Of a DNA stretch of 64,000 nucleotides, positions 7,681-15,038 are shown piece by piece. The stretch comes from Sva-07 sp963698565. Lineage in GTDB: Bacteria > Actinomycetota > Acidimicrobiia > Acidimicrobiales > Ilumatobacteraceae. Made by a program: the position numbers and the translations under genes. The first letter of the stretch is position 1; every line of letters begins with the position of its first letter. The stretch spans positions 124,001 through 188,000 of the forward strand of contig CAVORH010000003.1 in assembly GCA_963698565.1 (NCBI GenBank). Direction: 5' to 3'. The notes below the pieces were generated by a model. The model worked only from the letters and a program-made list of their open reading frames with translations, searched no databases and was not told the DNA's origin.

Positions 7681-8463
7681 ATGTACGACCTGGTGATCGT
7701 CGGTGGGGGCAACATGGGCGCAGCACTGCTCGGGGGGTTGCTCGACTCGGGGTCGGTCGAGCCGTCGTCGCTTGCCGTCGTCGAGGTCGTCGAAGCGCGC
7801 CGATCCGAGCTGGTCGCATCGTTCCCCGGCGTCACCGCCACCGCCGAGGTGCCGGCCTGCCGCGCCGCGGTCCTCGCGGTGAAGCCCGCCGACATCCCGA
7901 CCGCTGCGACTGCTGCGGCCGCAGCCGGTGCCAGCCGCGTGCTGTCGATCGCGGCCGGCGTCCGCATCGTCACGATCGAGGAGGCCACCGGCCCCTCGGT
8001 CGCTGTGGTGAGGGCGATGCCCAACACCCCTGCGCTCGTGCGCCTCGGCGCCTCGGCGATCGCAGCCGGAACCACGGCGCAGCCCGACGACGTCGCGTGG
8101 GCGGAGTCGATCCTGTCCGCCGTGGGGACCGTCGAACGGATGACCGAACCGGAACTCGACCTGTTCACCGGCGTTGCGGGTTCCGGGCCGGCCTATGTGT
8201 TCCTGGTGGCCGAGGCGCTCACCGAGGCAGCGATCGCCGAGGGAATGGCGCGATCCGTCGCCGAGCGCGTGGTGCAGCAGCTGCTGCTCGGCTCCGCGAC
8301 CCTGCTCGCCCGCGAGGGCGATCCGGCGTTGCTGCGCGAGCGCGTCACGTCGCCGGGGGGAACGACCGCTGCCGGCCTCCGGGTCCTCGACTCGCTCGAC
8401 GTGCGGGCGGCGTTCGCTGCGGCGGTTCGAGCCGCAACGGAACGCAGCCGCGAACTCGGCTGA
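7681..8463 (+). CDS. proC: Pyrroline-5-carboxylate reductase
   Basis: A 260-residue NAD(P)H-dependent reductase performing the last step of proline synthesis (P5C to proline), cytosolic. The Rossmann motif IVGGGNMGAALLGG opens the protein, VVRAMPNTPALV marks the middle, and the C-terminal dimer helix bears the family signature (LFTGVAGSGPAYVFLVAEAL and VTSPGGTTAAGLRVL). Length and motif order are normal. TAACGT lies 6 nt before the ATG, implying a leaderless transcript. It is a single-gene unit between hairpin-containing spacers. Confidence 0.93.
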   Translation: MYDLVIVGGGNMGAALLGGLLDSGSVEPSSLAVVEVVEARRSELVASFPGVTATAEVPACRAAVLAVKPADIPTAATAAAAAGASRVLSIAAGVRIVTIEEATGPSVAVVRAMPNTPALVRLGASAIAAGTTAQPDDVAWAESILSAVGTVERMTEPELDLFTGVAGSGPAYVFLVAEALTEAAIAEGMARSVAERVVQQLLLGSATLLAREGDPALLRERVTSPGGTTAAGLRVLDSLDVRAAFAAAVRAATERSRELG

Positions 8464-8561
8464 CCCCGCCGGGTGGCCCACGGGCCGCCCCTGCGAATTC
8501 CATGGGTGTTTTTCGGGTGTGCCTCTTTTCACACCGGTCGGCGATGGCCTAGGGTGCGGGT

Positions 8562-8678
8562 GTGGAGACGCGTCCACCGGAAACGGTGGGCAGCGCCGAC
8601 GGGGCTGGTGCCATCGGGGGGTTGGCACCGGCCCTTGTCGCGTCCGGGGGCGGATTCGGAATCCCGGGCCCTCGGTGA
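8562..8678 (+). CDS. Candidate leaderless 38-residue peptide
   Basis: TAGGGT at 8550-8555 is followed 6 nt later by a GTG that opens a 38-codon frame ending at TGA. The peptide is Gly/Ala/Pro-rich with an acidic N-terminus and no clear signal sequence. The spacing is the same as at several real leaderless starts here. The same DNA can fold: GGCTGGTGCC and GGCACCGGCC form a strong hairpin inside it, so the transcript could instead be a structured leader for the downstream SAM-hydrolase gene. Neither reading is proven. Confidence 0.3.
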   Translation: METRPPETVGSADGAGAIGGLAPALVASGGGFGIPGPR

Positions 8679-8712
8679 ACAGGGCGCCGGCGCCGGGATA
8701 GGTTCGTCGATC

Positions 8713-9597
8713 ATGGGCCGCCGCTACGACACGGTTTCGTTCCTGTCCGACTTCGGCACCGCCGACGAGTTCGTCGGTGTGGTGCACTCGGTGCTGCGGG
8801 ATCTCGCTCCCCACGCCCGCGTGGTCGACCTCACCCATGGCGTGCCGCCCTTCGACGTGCGGGCCGGATCACTCGCGCTCGCCCGTTCGATCGGCTACGT
8901 CGCATCGGGCGTCGTGCTCGCCGTCGTCGATCCGGGTGTCGGCTCCGACCGCCGTGGTATCGCCGTGGAGGTTGCGGGTGGTGAGGGCGTGCTGGTGGGC
9001 CCTGACAACGGGCTGCTCGCTCCGGCGGTGGCGATGGCCGGTGGTGCCGAACGCGCCGTGGAGCTCACCAACCCCGACCACCGACTCACGGCGCCGGGCG
9101 CCACGTTCGCCGGACGCGACATCTTCGCCCCGGCCGTCGCACACCTCTGCAATGGTGGCGAACTCACCGACCTCGGAGATCTGGTCGACGCCGACCTGCT
9201 GATGCCGGGCGTCATCGCGCTGCCGCAGTCCGACGACACCAAGGTGATCGCCCAGGTCCTGTGGGTCGACCGGTACGGCAACGCGCAGCTCAATGTCGGC
9301 CCCGACGACCTTCCCGAGACGTTCACCCAGCGGATCGAAGTGCGCTGTGCGAGCCCCACCGACCCGGTCGGTGGGGTGGTGCGCAGCGCCGTCCGCGCCT
9401 CGAGTTTCGCCGAACTGGTCGGCGGTTCGGTCGGGCTCGTGCTCGACTCGTCAGGTCTGCTCGCGCTCGCGATGGATCAGCGCTCGGCCGCCGACGAACT
9501 CGGCCTGGTCGCCGGTGATCAGGTCACCCTCGTGCCATCCGACGACGGTGCGGAGCAGCCGGTCGCTCAGCGCGTCTCCCTGCGCCCGTCGAGGTGA
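8713..9597 (+). CDS. SAM hydrolase / SAM hydroxide adenosyltransferase (DUF62 family)
   Basis: A 294-residue protein of the fluorinase/DUF62 superfamily, which hydrolyses S-adenosylmethionine to adenosine and methionine. Motifs visible: FLSDFGTADEFVGVV at the start, ARVVDLTHGVPPFDV, VDPGVGSDRRGIAV, LVGPDNGLLAPA and VDRYGNAQLNV in the C-terminal barrel; these carry the Asp, Arg and His residues of the hydrolase group rather than the fluorinase loop. TAGGTT sits 8 nt before the ATG. A second, upstream promoter and hairpins lie at 8550-8680. Lone gene with no pathway neighbours. Confidence 0.88.
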   Translation: MGRRYDTVSFLSDFGTADEFVGVVHSVLRDLAPHARVVDLTHGVPPFDVRAGSLALARSIGYVASGVVLAVVDPGVGSDRRGIAVEVAGGEGVLVGPDNGLLAPAVAMAGGAERAVELTNPDHRLTAPGATFAGRDIFAPAVAHLCNGGELTDLGDLVDADLLMPGVIALPQSDDTKVIAQVLWVDRYGNAQLNVGPDDLPETFTQRIEVRCASPTDPVGGVVRSAVRASSFAELVGGSVGLVLDSSGLLALAMDQRSAADELGLVAGDQVTLVPSDDGAEQPVAQRVSLRPSR

Positions 9598-9616
9598 CGG
9601 GCGCTAGCCTGCACCC

Positions 9617-9700
9617 ATGCGCCCCGCCACCACGCTGACGCTCGGTCTGCTGTTGGCTGCCATTCTGGTCGCCGCCACGATTTCACTCGTCCGGCTCTGA
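9617..9700 (+). CDS. 27-residue single-helix membrane peptide
   Basis: A tiny frame with a TAGCCT box 6 nt before the ATG. The encoded peptide has an MRPATT start, one continuous hydrophobic helix (LTLGLLLAAILVAATISLV) and a terminal Arg-Leu. This is the usual shape of a bacterial small membrane protein. Codon use is biased to G/C at third positions. No homologue is known to me; function unknown. Confidence 0.55.
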   Translation: MRPATTLTLGLLLAAILVAATISLVRL

Positions 9701-9782
9701 GAGCGGGCGGTGCGGGCCGCAACGGGTACGCTGGTAGTCCGCAGTGGGGCGCGACGCAGCGCCCGTCTCAGCAGGGGGCCAC

Positions 9783-11300
9783 GTGAATCTCGCGCACATC
9801 ATCGATGACCACGCCAGCGACTCGGTCGCCCTGATCTGTCGCGGTCGAGCCACGAGCTACGGGGAGCTGCGCGACCAGGTGCAGCGCTTCCGCGGCGGCT
9901 TGCGGTCGATCGGCGTCGAACCAGGTGACCGCGTCGCATTGTTGCTGTCGAACTCGCCGCAGTTCGTCGTCGGCTACCTCGCCGCCGTCGGCCTCGGTGC
10001 CGTCGCGGTGCCCTTGAACCCCACCAGCCCCGGCCCCGAACTCGAGACCGAGCTCGCCGTGGTCGATGCCAAGGTCGTCATCGTCGACAAGGGCAGCTCG
10101 GTCAACTGGTCGCACGTCGACCCCGCGCTGCTGCCCACCGTGCCGACCGTGGTCCACACCGAAGCAGCCCCCGCCGATGGCGTCGGGTTCGACGATCTGG
10201 TCGCCGCGTCCGAACCGGTCGACGTGATCGACGTCGATCCGTCGGATCTCGCCGTGCTCATGTTCACCAGCGGTACCGCAGGCGCTCCACGAGCGGCGAT
10301 GCTCACCCACGGCAACCTCGTGGCCAACCTCGAGCAGAGCCTGTCGGCCGACGGCCACATCGATGCCCACGACGTGATCTACGGCGTGCTCCCGCTCTTC
10401 CACATCTTCGGGCTCAACGTCGTCGTCGGGTTGGGCCTGCGTGTCGGGGCCACGCTCGTGCTGGTACAACGGTTCGACCCGTCCACGGCGATCCAGTCGA
10501 TCCAGGACCGCCGGATCACCGTCATCCCCGGTGCTCCGGCACTCTGGGCGGCCTTCGCCCACTTCGACGACCTGCCGGCGGACACCTTCGCCACGGTGCG
10601 CCTCGCGCTGTCGGGTGCCTCGCGGCTGTCGGTCTCGGTCGCCGAGACGATGCGTGACCGGTTCGGCGTCGAGATCCGCGAGGGCTACGGCCTCACCGAA
10701 GCGTCCCCGATCGTCACGACGTCGACCGGGTCGCCGGTTCGTCTCGGTTCGGTGGGGCGGGCGCTGCAGGGCGTCGAGATCCGCCTGGTCAACGCGGATG
10801 GTGACGCGTTGGTGGGCGATGTGGGTGAGATCTGGGTGCGCGGCGACAACGTCTTCGCCGGCTACTACGAGGACCCGGAGGCGACGGCGGCGGTGCTGAC
10901 CGACGACGGCTGGCTGCGAACCGGAGACATGGCCACCACCGACGACGACGGCTACCTGTACCTCGTCGACCGATCGAAGGACCTGATCATCGTGTCGGGA
11001 TTCAACGTGTACCCGGCCGAGGTGGAAGAGATGCTCACGATGCATCCCGACGTGATCGAAGCGGCGGTCGTGGGTGTTGCGCACCCGCACACCGGTGAGG
11101 CGGTCAAGGCGTACGTGGTCACCCGGGAGGGTGCCGACGTCGACGAGGACGCACTGATCGAACATTCACTCGATCATCTCGCCCGCTACAAGTGCCCCAC
11201 GAAGATCATCTTCGTCGATGCGCTGCCTCGCAACGCCTCCGGCAAGCTGGTGCGGCGCAGCCTCGACGACGCACTGCGTGTCGGCGCCTCGCTGATCTGA
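9783..11300 (+). CDS. AMP-dependent acyl-CoA synthetase/ligase
   Basis: A 505-residue ANL-superfamily enzyme that activates a carboxylic acid to acyl-AMP and then acyl-CoA. The P-loop-like AMP motif MFTSGTAGAPRAAMLTHGN, the EGYGLTEASPIV motif, the GDMATTDDDGYLYLVDRSKDLI hinge region and the C-terminal catalytic Lys segment PRNASGKLVRR are all present. The GTG start follows AGGGGG by 6 nt; a TACGCT box lies about 50 nt upstream, so this gene has a leader, unlike its neighbours. Substrate is probably a fatty or aromatic acid; undetermined. Confidence 0.88.
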   Translation: MNLAHIIDDHASDSVALICRGRATSYGELRDQVQRFRGGLRSIGVEPGDRVALLLSNSPQFVVGYLAAVGLGAVAVPLNPTSPGPELETELAVVDAKVVIVDKGSSVNWSHVDPALLPTVPTVVHTEAAPADGVGFDDLVAASEPVDVIDVDPSDLAVLMFTSGTAGAPRAAMLTHGNLVANLEQSLSADGHIDAHDVIYGVLPLFHIFGLNVVVGLGLRVGATLVLVQRFDPSTAIQSIQDRRITVIPGAPALWAAFAHFDDLPADTFATVRLALSGASRLSVSVAETMRDRFGVEIREGYGLTEASPIVTTSTGSPVRLGSVGRALQGVEIRLVNADGDALVGDVGEIWVRGDNVFAGYYEDPEATAAVLTDDGWLRTGDMATTDDDGYLYLVDRSKDLIIVSGFNVYPAEVEEMLTMHPDVIEAAVVGVAHPHTGEAVKAYVVTREGADVDEDALIEHSLDHLARYKCPTKIIFVDALPRNASGKLVRRSLDDALRVGASLI

Positions 11301-11374
11301 TCGCCCAGCAGCAACGCCGCGGGCGTCGCTGGTTCGGGTGACCGACGTCTCGTCCGGTTCCTCCGAGGCCAGCT

Positions 11375-11392
11375 TTGTGAAAGTGTGCACGA
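11375..11392 (+). promoter_or_regulatory. Candidate Rex operator over the rex -35 region
   Basis: TTGTGAAAGTGTGCACGA resembles the Rex site TTGTGAAnnnnTTCACAA, with two mismatches in the right half. It covers a TTGTGA -35 hexamer placed 18 nt from the TAACGT -10 box (11399-11404) of rex. Binding here would block polymerase, giving NADH-responsive autoregulation. Inference from site position. Confidence 0.6.
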
Positions 11393-11413
11393 GCGCTCTA
11401 ACGTGATGGCTTC

Positions 11414-12118
11414 ATGTCTGGGCAACGCACGCGACGACGCATTCCGGAGGCCACCGTGGCCCGATTGCCCGTCTACCTGCGCATCCTCTCCGAGCGCTTC
11501 GACGAGGGGATCACCGGCATGTCCTCCGACGAACTCGCGGAATTCGCCGGGCTCAACGCGGCGAAGGTCCGCAAGGACCTCAGCTATCTCGGCAGCTACG
11601 GCACGCGTGGCGTCGGCTACGACGTCGAGTTCCTCGTCTACCAGATCCGTCGCGAACTGGGCCTCACCCACGATTGGCCCGTCGTGATCGTCGGAGCCGG
11701 CAACCTCGGCCAGGCGCTTGCCGGCTACAACGGCTTCGGCGACCGTGGGTTCCCCGTCGGCGGCATCGTCGACATCGATCCCAGCAAGGTCGGCTCGCTC
11801 GTCGGTGGCGTCCGCGTCCGGCACCTCGACGAACTGGTGCAGGTGGTCCAGTCGCGGGGGATCTCCATCGGCGTGATCGCCACACCCGGGCCCGCTGCCC
11901 AGCACGCCGCCGACGCACTCGTCGGTGCGGGTGTCACCAGCCTGCTCAACTTCGCTCCGACCGTGATCAGCGTGCCCGCCGGCATCAGCGTCCGCAAGGT
12001 CGACCTGGCCGTCGAGCTGCAGATCCTGAGCTACTACGAACAGCGGCGCGCCTCGGCGCCGCCCGCCACCGGGTTGCGTGCCGTGCCCGGCGAGCGTCAA
12101 CGCGGCGCGAGCGCCTAG
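11414..12118 (+). CDS. rex: Redox-sensing transcriptional repressor Rex
   Basis: A 234-residue repressor that senses the NADH/NAD+ ratio. The N-terminal winged helix (residues about 10-80; PEATVARLPVYLRIL and SSDELAEFAGLNAAKVRKDLSYLG) precedes a Rossmann domain with VVIVGAGNLGQALAGY and the domain-swap helix near the C-terminus (DLAVELQILSYYE). TAACGT 9 nt upstream of the ATG supports this start. It stands directly before hemA, an arrangement seen in Streptomyces, where Rex controls respiration and heme genes. Confidence 0.93.
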   Translation: MSGQRTRRRIPEATVARLPVYLRILSERFDEGITGMSSDELAEFAGLNAAKVRKDLSYLGSYGTRGVGYDVEFLVYQIRRELGLTHDWPVVIVGAGNLGQALAGYNGFGDRGFPVGGIVDIDPSKVGSLVGGVRVRHLDELVQVVQSRGISIGVIATPGPAAQHAADALVGAGVTSLLNFAPTVISVPAGISVRKVDLAVELQILSYYEQRRASAPPATGLRAVPGERQRGASA

Positions 12119-12130
12119 GGTTGGATCCGC

Positions 12131-13390
12131 ATGTCGATTCTGGTCGTTGGGGTCAACCACCGCAGTGGTTCACTGCCCCTGCTCGAGCGCGTCACGATCG
12201 CTCCCGAGCACCTCGGCAAGGCGGTCGCCGGCCTCGCTCAGCGCGACAACGTTCGTGAGGCCGTCGTGCTCTCCACCTGCAATCGCACCGAGGTGTACGT
12301 GGTCGCCGAGTTGTTCCACGGCGCGTACGGCGACGTTCGGGATCTGTTGTGCGAGCTGGGTGACCTGAGCATCGAGGAACTGACGCCGCACCTGTACAGC
12401 CAGCACGACAGCTCCGCCGTGACACACCTGTTCGAGGTCGCCGCCGGGCTCGATTCGGCCGTGCTCGGCGAGAGCGAGATCCTCGGACAGGTCCGATCCG
12501 CATGGGAGACCGCTCAACGCGAGGGTGCGGCTCGGTCGACGCTCAACCAGCTGTTCCGCTCGGCGATCGCCACGGGCAAGCGGGCGCGTAGCGAAACCGG
12601 CATCGCCCGCGGCACGGCATCGATCAGCCACGCCGCCGTCGAGATGATCACCGACATGATCGGCGATCTCACGGGCAAGCGGGTGCTGGTGATCGGCGCG
12701 GGCTCGATGGGCGAGGGTGTCGCCGTTGCCCTGCACCGCGCCGGCGGCGCCGACATCCTCGTCGCCAACCGCACGCCCGACCGGGGCGCATCGCTCGCCG
12801 AACGCGTCAACGGTGTTGCGGTCGGATTCGACCGGCTGACCGAAGCGATCGCCGCATCCGATGTGATCGTCGCCGGCACCGGCGCCGAGCATGCGGTGGT
12901 CGACGCAGCGCTCGTCGGCACCGCTCGGGGCTCGTCCACTCGGCCGCTGCACATCGTCGACATCGGTGTACCCCGCAACGTCGCCGTCGACGTCGCCGAC
13001 TTGCCGGCGGTCACCCTGTCGAACCTCGACGACCTACGCGATTGGGCCGACCGCGGACTCTCGCACCGCGCCGCCGAGGCCGAGCGTGTACGTGCGATCG
13101 TCGGCGAGGAGGTCGAGAGCTTCCTCGTCGAGTCCACGGCGCGTCAGGCCGCTCCACTCGTCGCGTCGATGCGTGAGGCGGCCGATCGGGTCCGCGCCGG
13201 CGAAATCCAGCGGTTCTCCTCCCGTCTCGGCGACCTGAGCGAGAGCCAACGCGAGTCCGTCGAGGCGCTCACCCGGGCGATCGTGGCGAAACTCCTCCAC
13301 GAGCCGTCGGTCCGTCTGAAGGCGCAGGCCGGAACGCCACAGGGCGAACGCAATGCCGCAGCCGTGCGCGACCTCTTCGACCTCGGGTGA
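12131..13390 (+). CDS. hemA: Glutamyl-tRNA reductase
   Basis: A 419-residue enzyme that reduces glutamyl-tRNA(Glu) with NADPH to glutamate-1-semialdehyde, the first committed step of C5 tetrapyrrole synthesis. Catalytic Cys50 lies in VLSTCNRTEVY; the NADPH site is VLVIGAGSMGEGVAVAL; the C-terminal dimerisation helices carry ALTRAIVAKLLHEPSVRLK. TAGGGT stands 9 nt before the ATG, so hemA has its own promoter despite lying 12 nt after rex. The stop overlaps the hemC start. Confidence 0.95.
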   Translation: MSILVVGVNHRSGSLPLLERVTIAPEHLGKAVAGLAQRDNVREAVVLSTCNRTEVYVVAELFHGAYGDVRDLLCELGDLSIEELTPHLYSQHDSSAVTHLFEVAAGLDSAVLGESEILGQVRSAWETAQREGAARSTLNQLFRSAIATGKRARSETGIARGTASISHAAVEMITDMIGDLTGKRVLVIGAGSMGEGVAVALHRAGGADILVANRTPDRGASLAERVNGVAVGFDRLTEAIAASDVIVAGTGAEHAVVDAALVGTARGSSTRPLHIVDIGVPRNVAVDVADLPAVTLSNLDDLRDWADRGLSHRAAEAERVRAIVGEEVESFLVESTARQAAPLVASMREAADRVRAGEIQRFSSRLGDLSESQRESVEALTRAIVAKLLHEPSVRLKAQAGTPQGERNAAAVRDLFDLG

Positions 13391-14256
13391 GCCCGCTGCG
13401 TCTCGCCACCCGTGGCTCGCGCCAGGCGCTGGCGCAGGCGACCGTCGTCGCCGACCTGATCACTGCGGCCACCGGACGTGCGGTGGAGCTGGTCGCCATC
13501 GAGACGACCGGTGACCTCCGCACCGATGTGCCCCTGCACACGATCGGCGGCCAGGGCGTGTTCGTCAAGGAGGTGCAACTCGCCGTGCTCGATGGACGAG
13601 CCGACCTTGCCGCACACTCTGCGAAGGATCTGCCGTCGGCTCCCACCGAGGGCCTGACGATCGCGGCGTTCTGCGAGCGACGCGACCCGGCGGATGCGCT
13701 CATCGGCCGACGACTGGACGACCTGCCGCTCGGTGCCACGGTGGCGACGGGCTCGGTGCGTCGGCGCGCCCAGCTCCAGCGTGTCCGCCCCGACCTCCAC
13801 TTCACGGAGCTGCGCGGCAACATCGACACCCGGCTCTCGAAGATCCCCGACGACGGTGCGATCGTGATGGCGGTGGCAGCGCTCGACATCCTGCAGATCA
13901 CCGACCGGATCGCCCAACGGCTCGATGTCGACTCGTTCGTGCCCGCCGTCGGTCAAGGCTGCGTGGCGGTCGAGTGTCGGAGCGACGACGACGAGACCCG
14001 CGGCGTCCTGTCCGCGGTCGATCATGCCCCCACGCGGCGCGATGTCGAGATCGAGCGAGCGTTCCTCGCCGAGCTCGGCTCCGGGTGTTCGCTGCCGGTC
14101 GGCGGGCACGTGCGCGGCGGCGTGTTGACGGTGTTTCTCGCCGACACGACGATCGGTCAGTCGATCGTCGCGACCGTCGCACTCCAGGGTGACGGCGGCG
14201 ACCGCGATCGGGCGCGCCGAGCCGCCCTCGGCGCACAGGAGGCGCTCGGTCGATGA
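13387..14256 (+). CDS. hemC: Porphobilinogen deaminase (hydroxymethylbilane synthase)
   Basis: A 289-residue enzyme that polymerises four porphobilinogens to hydroxymethylbilane. Cys234 in ELGSGCSLPVGG is the site for the dipyrromethane cofactor. LRLATRGSRQALAQA at the start, the AAHSAKDLPS loop and TGSVRRRAQL/ELRGNIDTRL substrate-binding arginines are intact. GTG start overlaps hemA (GTGA), stop overlaps hemD (ATGA). Confidence 0.95.
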   Translation: MSPLRLATRGSRQALAQATVVADLITAATGRAVELVAIETTGDLRTDVPLHTIGGQGVFVKEVQLAVLDGRADLAAHSAKDLPSAPTEGLTIAAFCERRDPADALIGRRLDDLPLGATVATGSVRRRAQLQRVRPDLHFTELRGNIDTRLSKIPDDGAIVMAVAALDILQITDRIAQRLDVDSFVPAVGQGCVAVECRSDDDETRGVLSAVDHAPTRRDVEIERAFLAELGSGCSLPVGGHVRGGVLTVFLADTTIGQSIVATVALQGDGGDRDRARRAALGAQEALGR

Positions 14257-15038
14257 AGTCGCTCGCAGGGTGTCGTGTCCTCGTCACTCGTGAGCGACCC
14301 GGCGAACTCGCGACACTGCTCGAGACCCGCGGCGCCACGGTGGTGCACGTGCCGCTGATCGAAGTGCTCGAACCCGCCGACGGTGGCGCTGCGTTGCAGC
14401 GGGAACTCGACCGACTCGACGACATCGACTGGCTCGTCGTCACCTCCGCCGCCGGCGCGGAACGTGTCGCCGCAGCAGCGGTGGCTTCGCCGAAGGTTCG
14501 TCTCGCCGCGGTCGGCGGCGCCACCGCCCGCGTGCTGGAGGCGGGCACCGGCCGAGCGGTCGATCTCGTGCCGTCGGTCCAGCGGGCTGCGGCGCTCGCG
14601 GCCGAGCTCGTGCAACGGGCGGGTCCTGCTCCGCAACGGATCCTGGTCGCGCAAGCCGACCGCGCCGGCTCCGAGCTGGTCGATCACCTGACCGCGGCGG
14701 GCCACCGAGTGACCGCCGTCGTCGCCTACCGCACCCGTCTGGTGGCGCCGAACCCCGACGCGATCGAGGGGGCGGATGCACTCCTGCTGGCGAGCGGCTC
14801 GGCCGCCCAGGCCTGGTTCGACACGTTCGGTGCGTCGTTGCCACCGATCGTGGTCGCCATCGGACCGACGACCGCAGCGGTGGCCGACGAATTGGGGCTC
14901 AAGATCACGAGTACGGCGACCGATCATTCACTTGGAGGTCTCGTGACCGAACTCGAACGGATTCTTTCCCGACAGGGCGCGAGGGACGCCGAGGGTGCCG
15001 GCATGCAAGAATCAGCGCAGATCGATACGGCGAAGTGA
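14253..15038 (+). CDS. hemD: Uroporphyrinogen-III synthase
   Basis: A 261-residue two-domain enzyme that closes and inverts ring D of hydroxymethylbilane. This family is poorly conserved; the call rests on VLVTRERPGELATLLETRG at the start, DWLVVTSAAGAERV, the region LLLASGSAAQAWF and IGPTTAAVADELG near the C-terminus, and on its place straight after hemC. The C-terminus extends about 25 residues past the usual end. Translationally coupled to hemC; the following secreted-protein gene overlaps its stop. Confidence 0.9.
   Translation: MKSLAGCRVLVTRERPGELATLLETRGATVVHVPLIEVLEPADGGAALQRELDRLDDIDWLVVTSAAGAERVAAAAVASPKVRLAAVGGATARVLEAGTGRAVDLVPSVQRAAALAAELVQRAGPAPQRILVAQADRAGSELVDHLTAAGHRVTAVVAYRTRLVAPNPDAIEGADALLLASGSAAQAWFDTFGASLPPIVVAIGPTTAAVADELGLKITSTATDHSLGGLVTELERILSRQGARDAEGAGMQESAQIDTAK

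Noticed and set aside
8550..8700. SAM riboswitch before the SAM hydrolase
   Set aside because: Hairpins exist but I could match none of the conserved cores of known SAM or SAH riboswitches.
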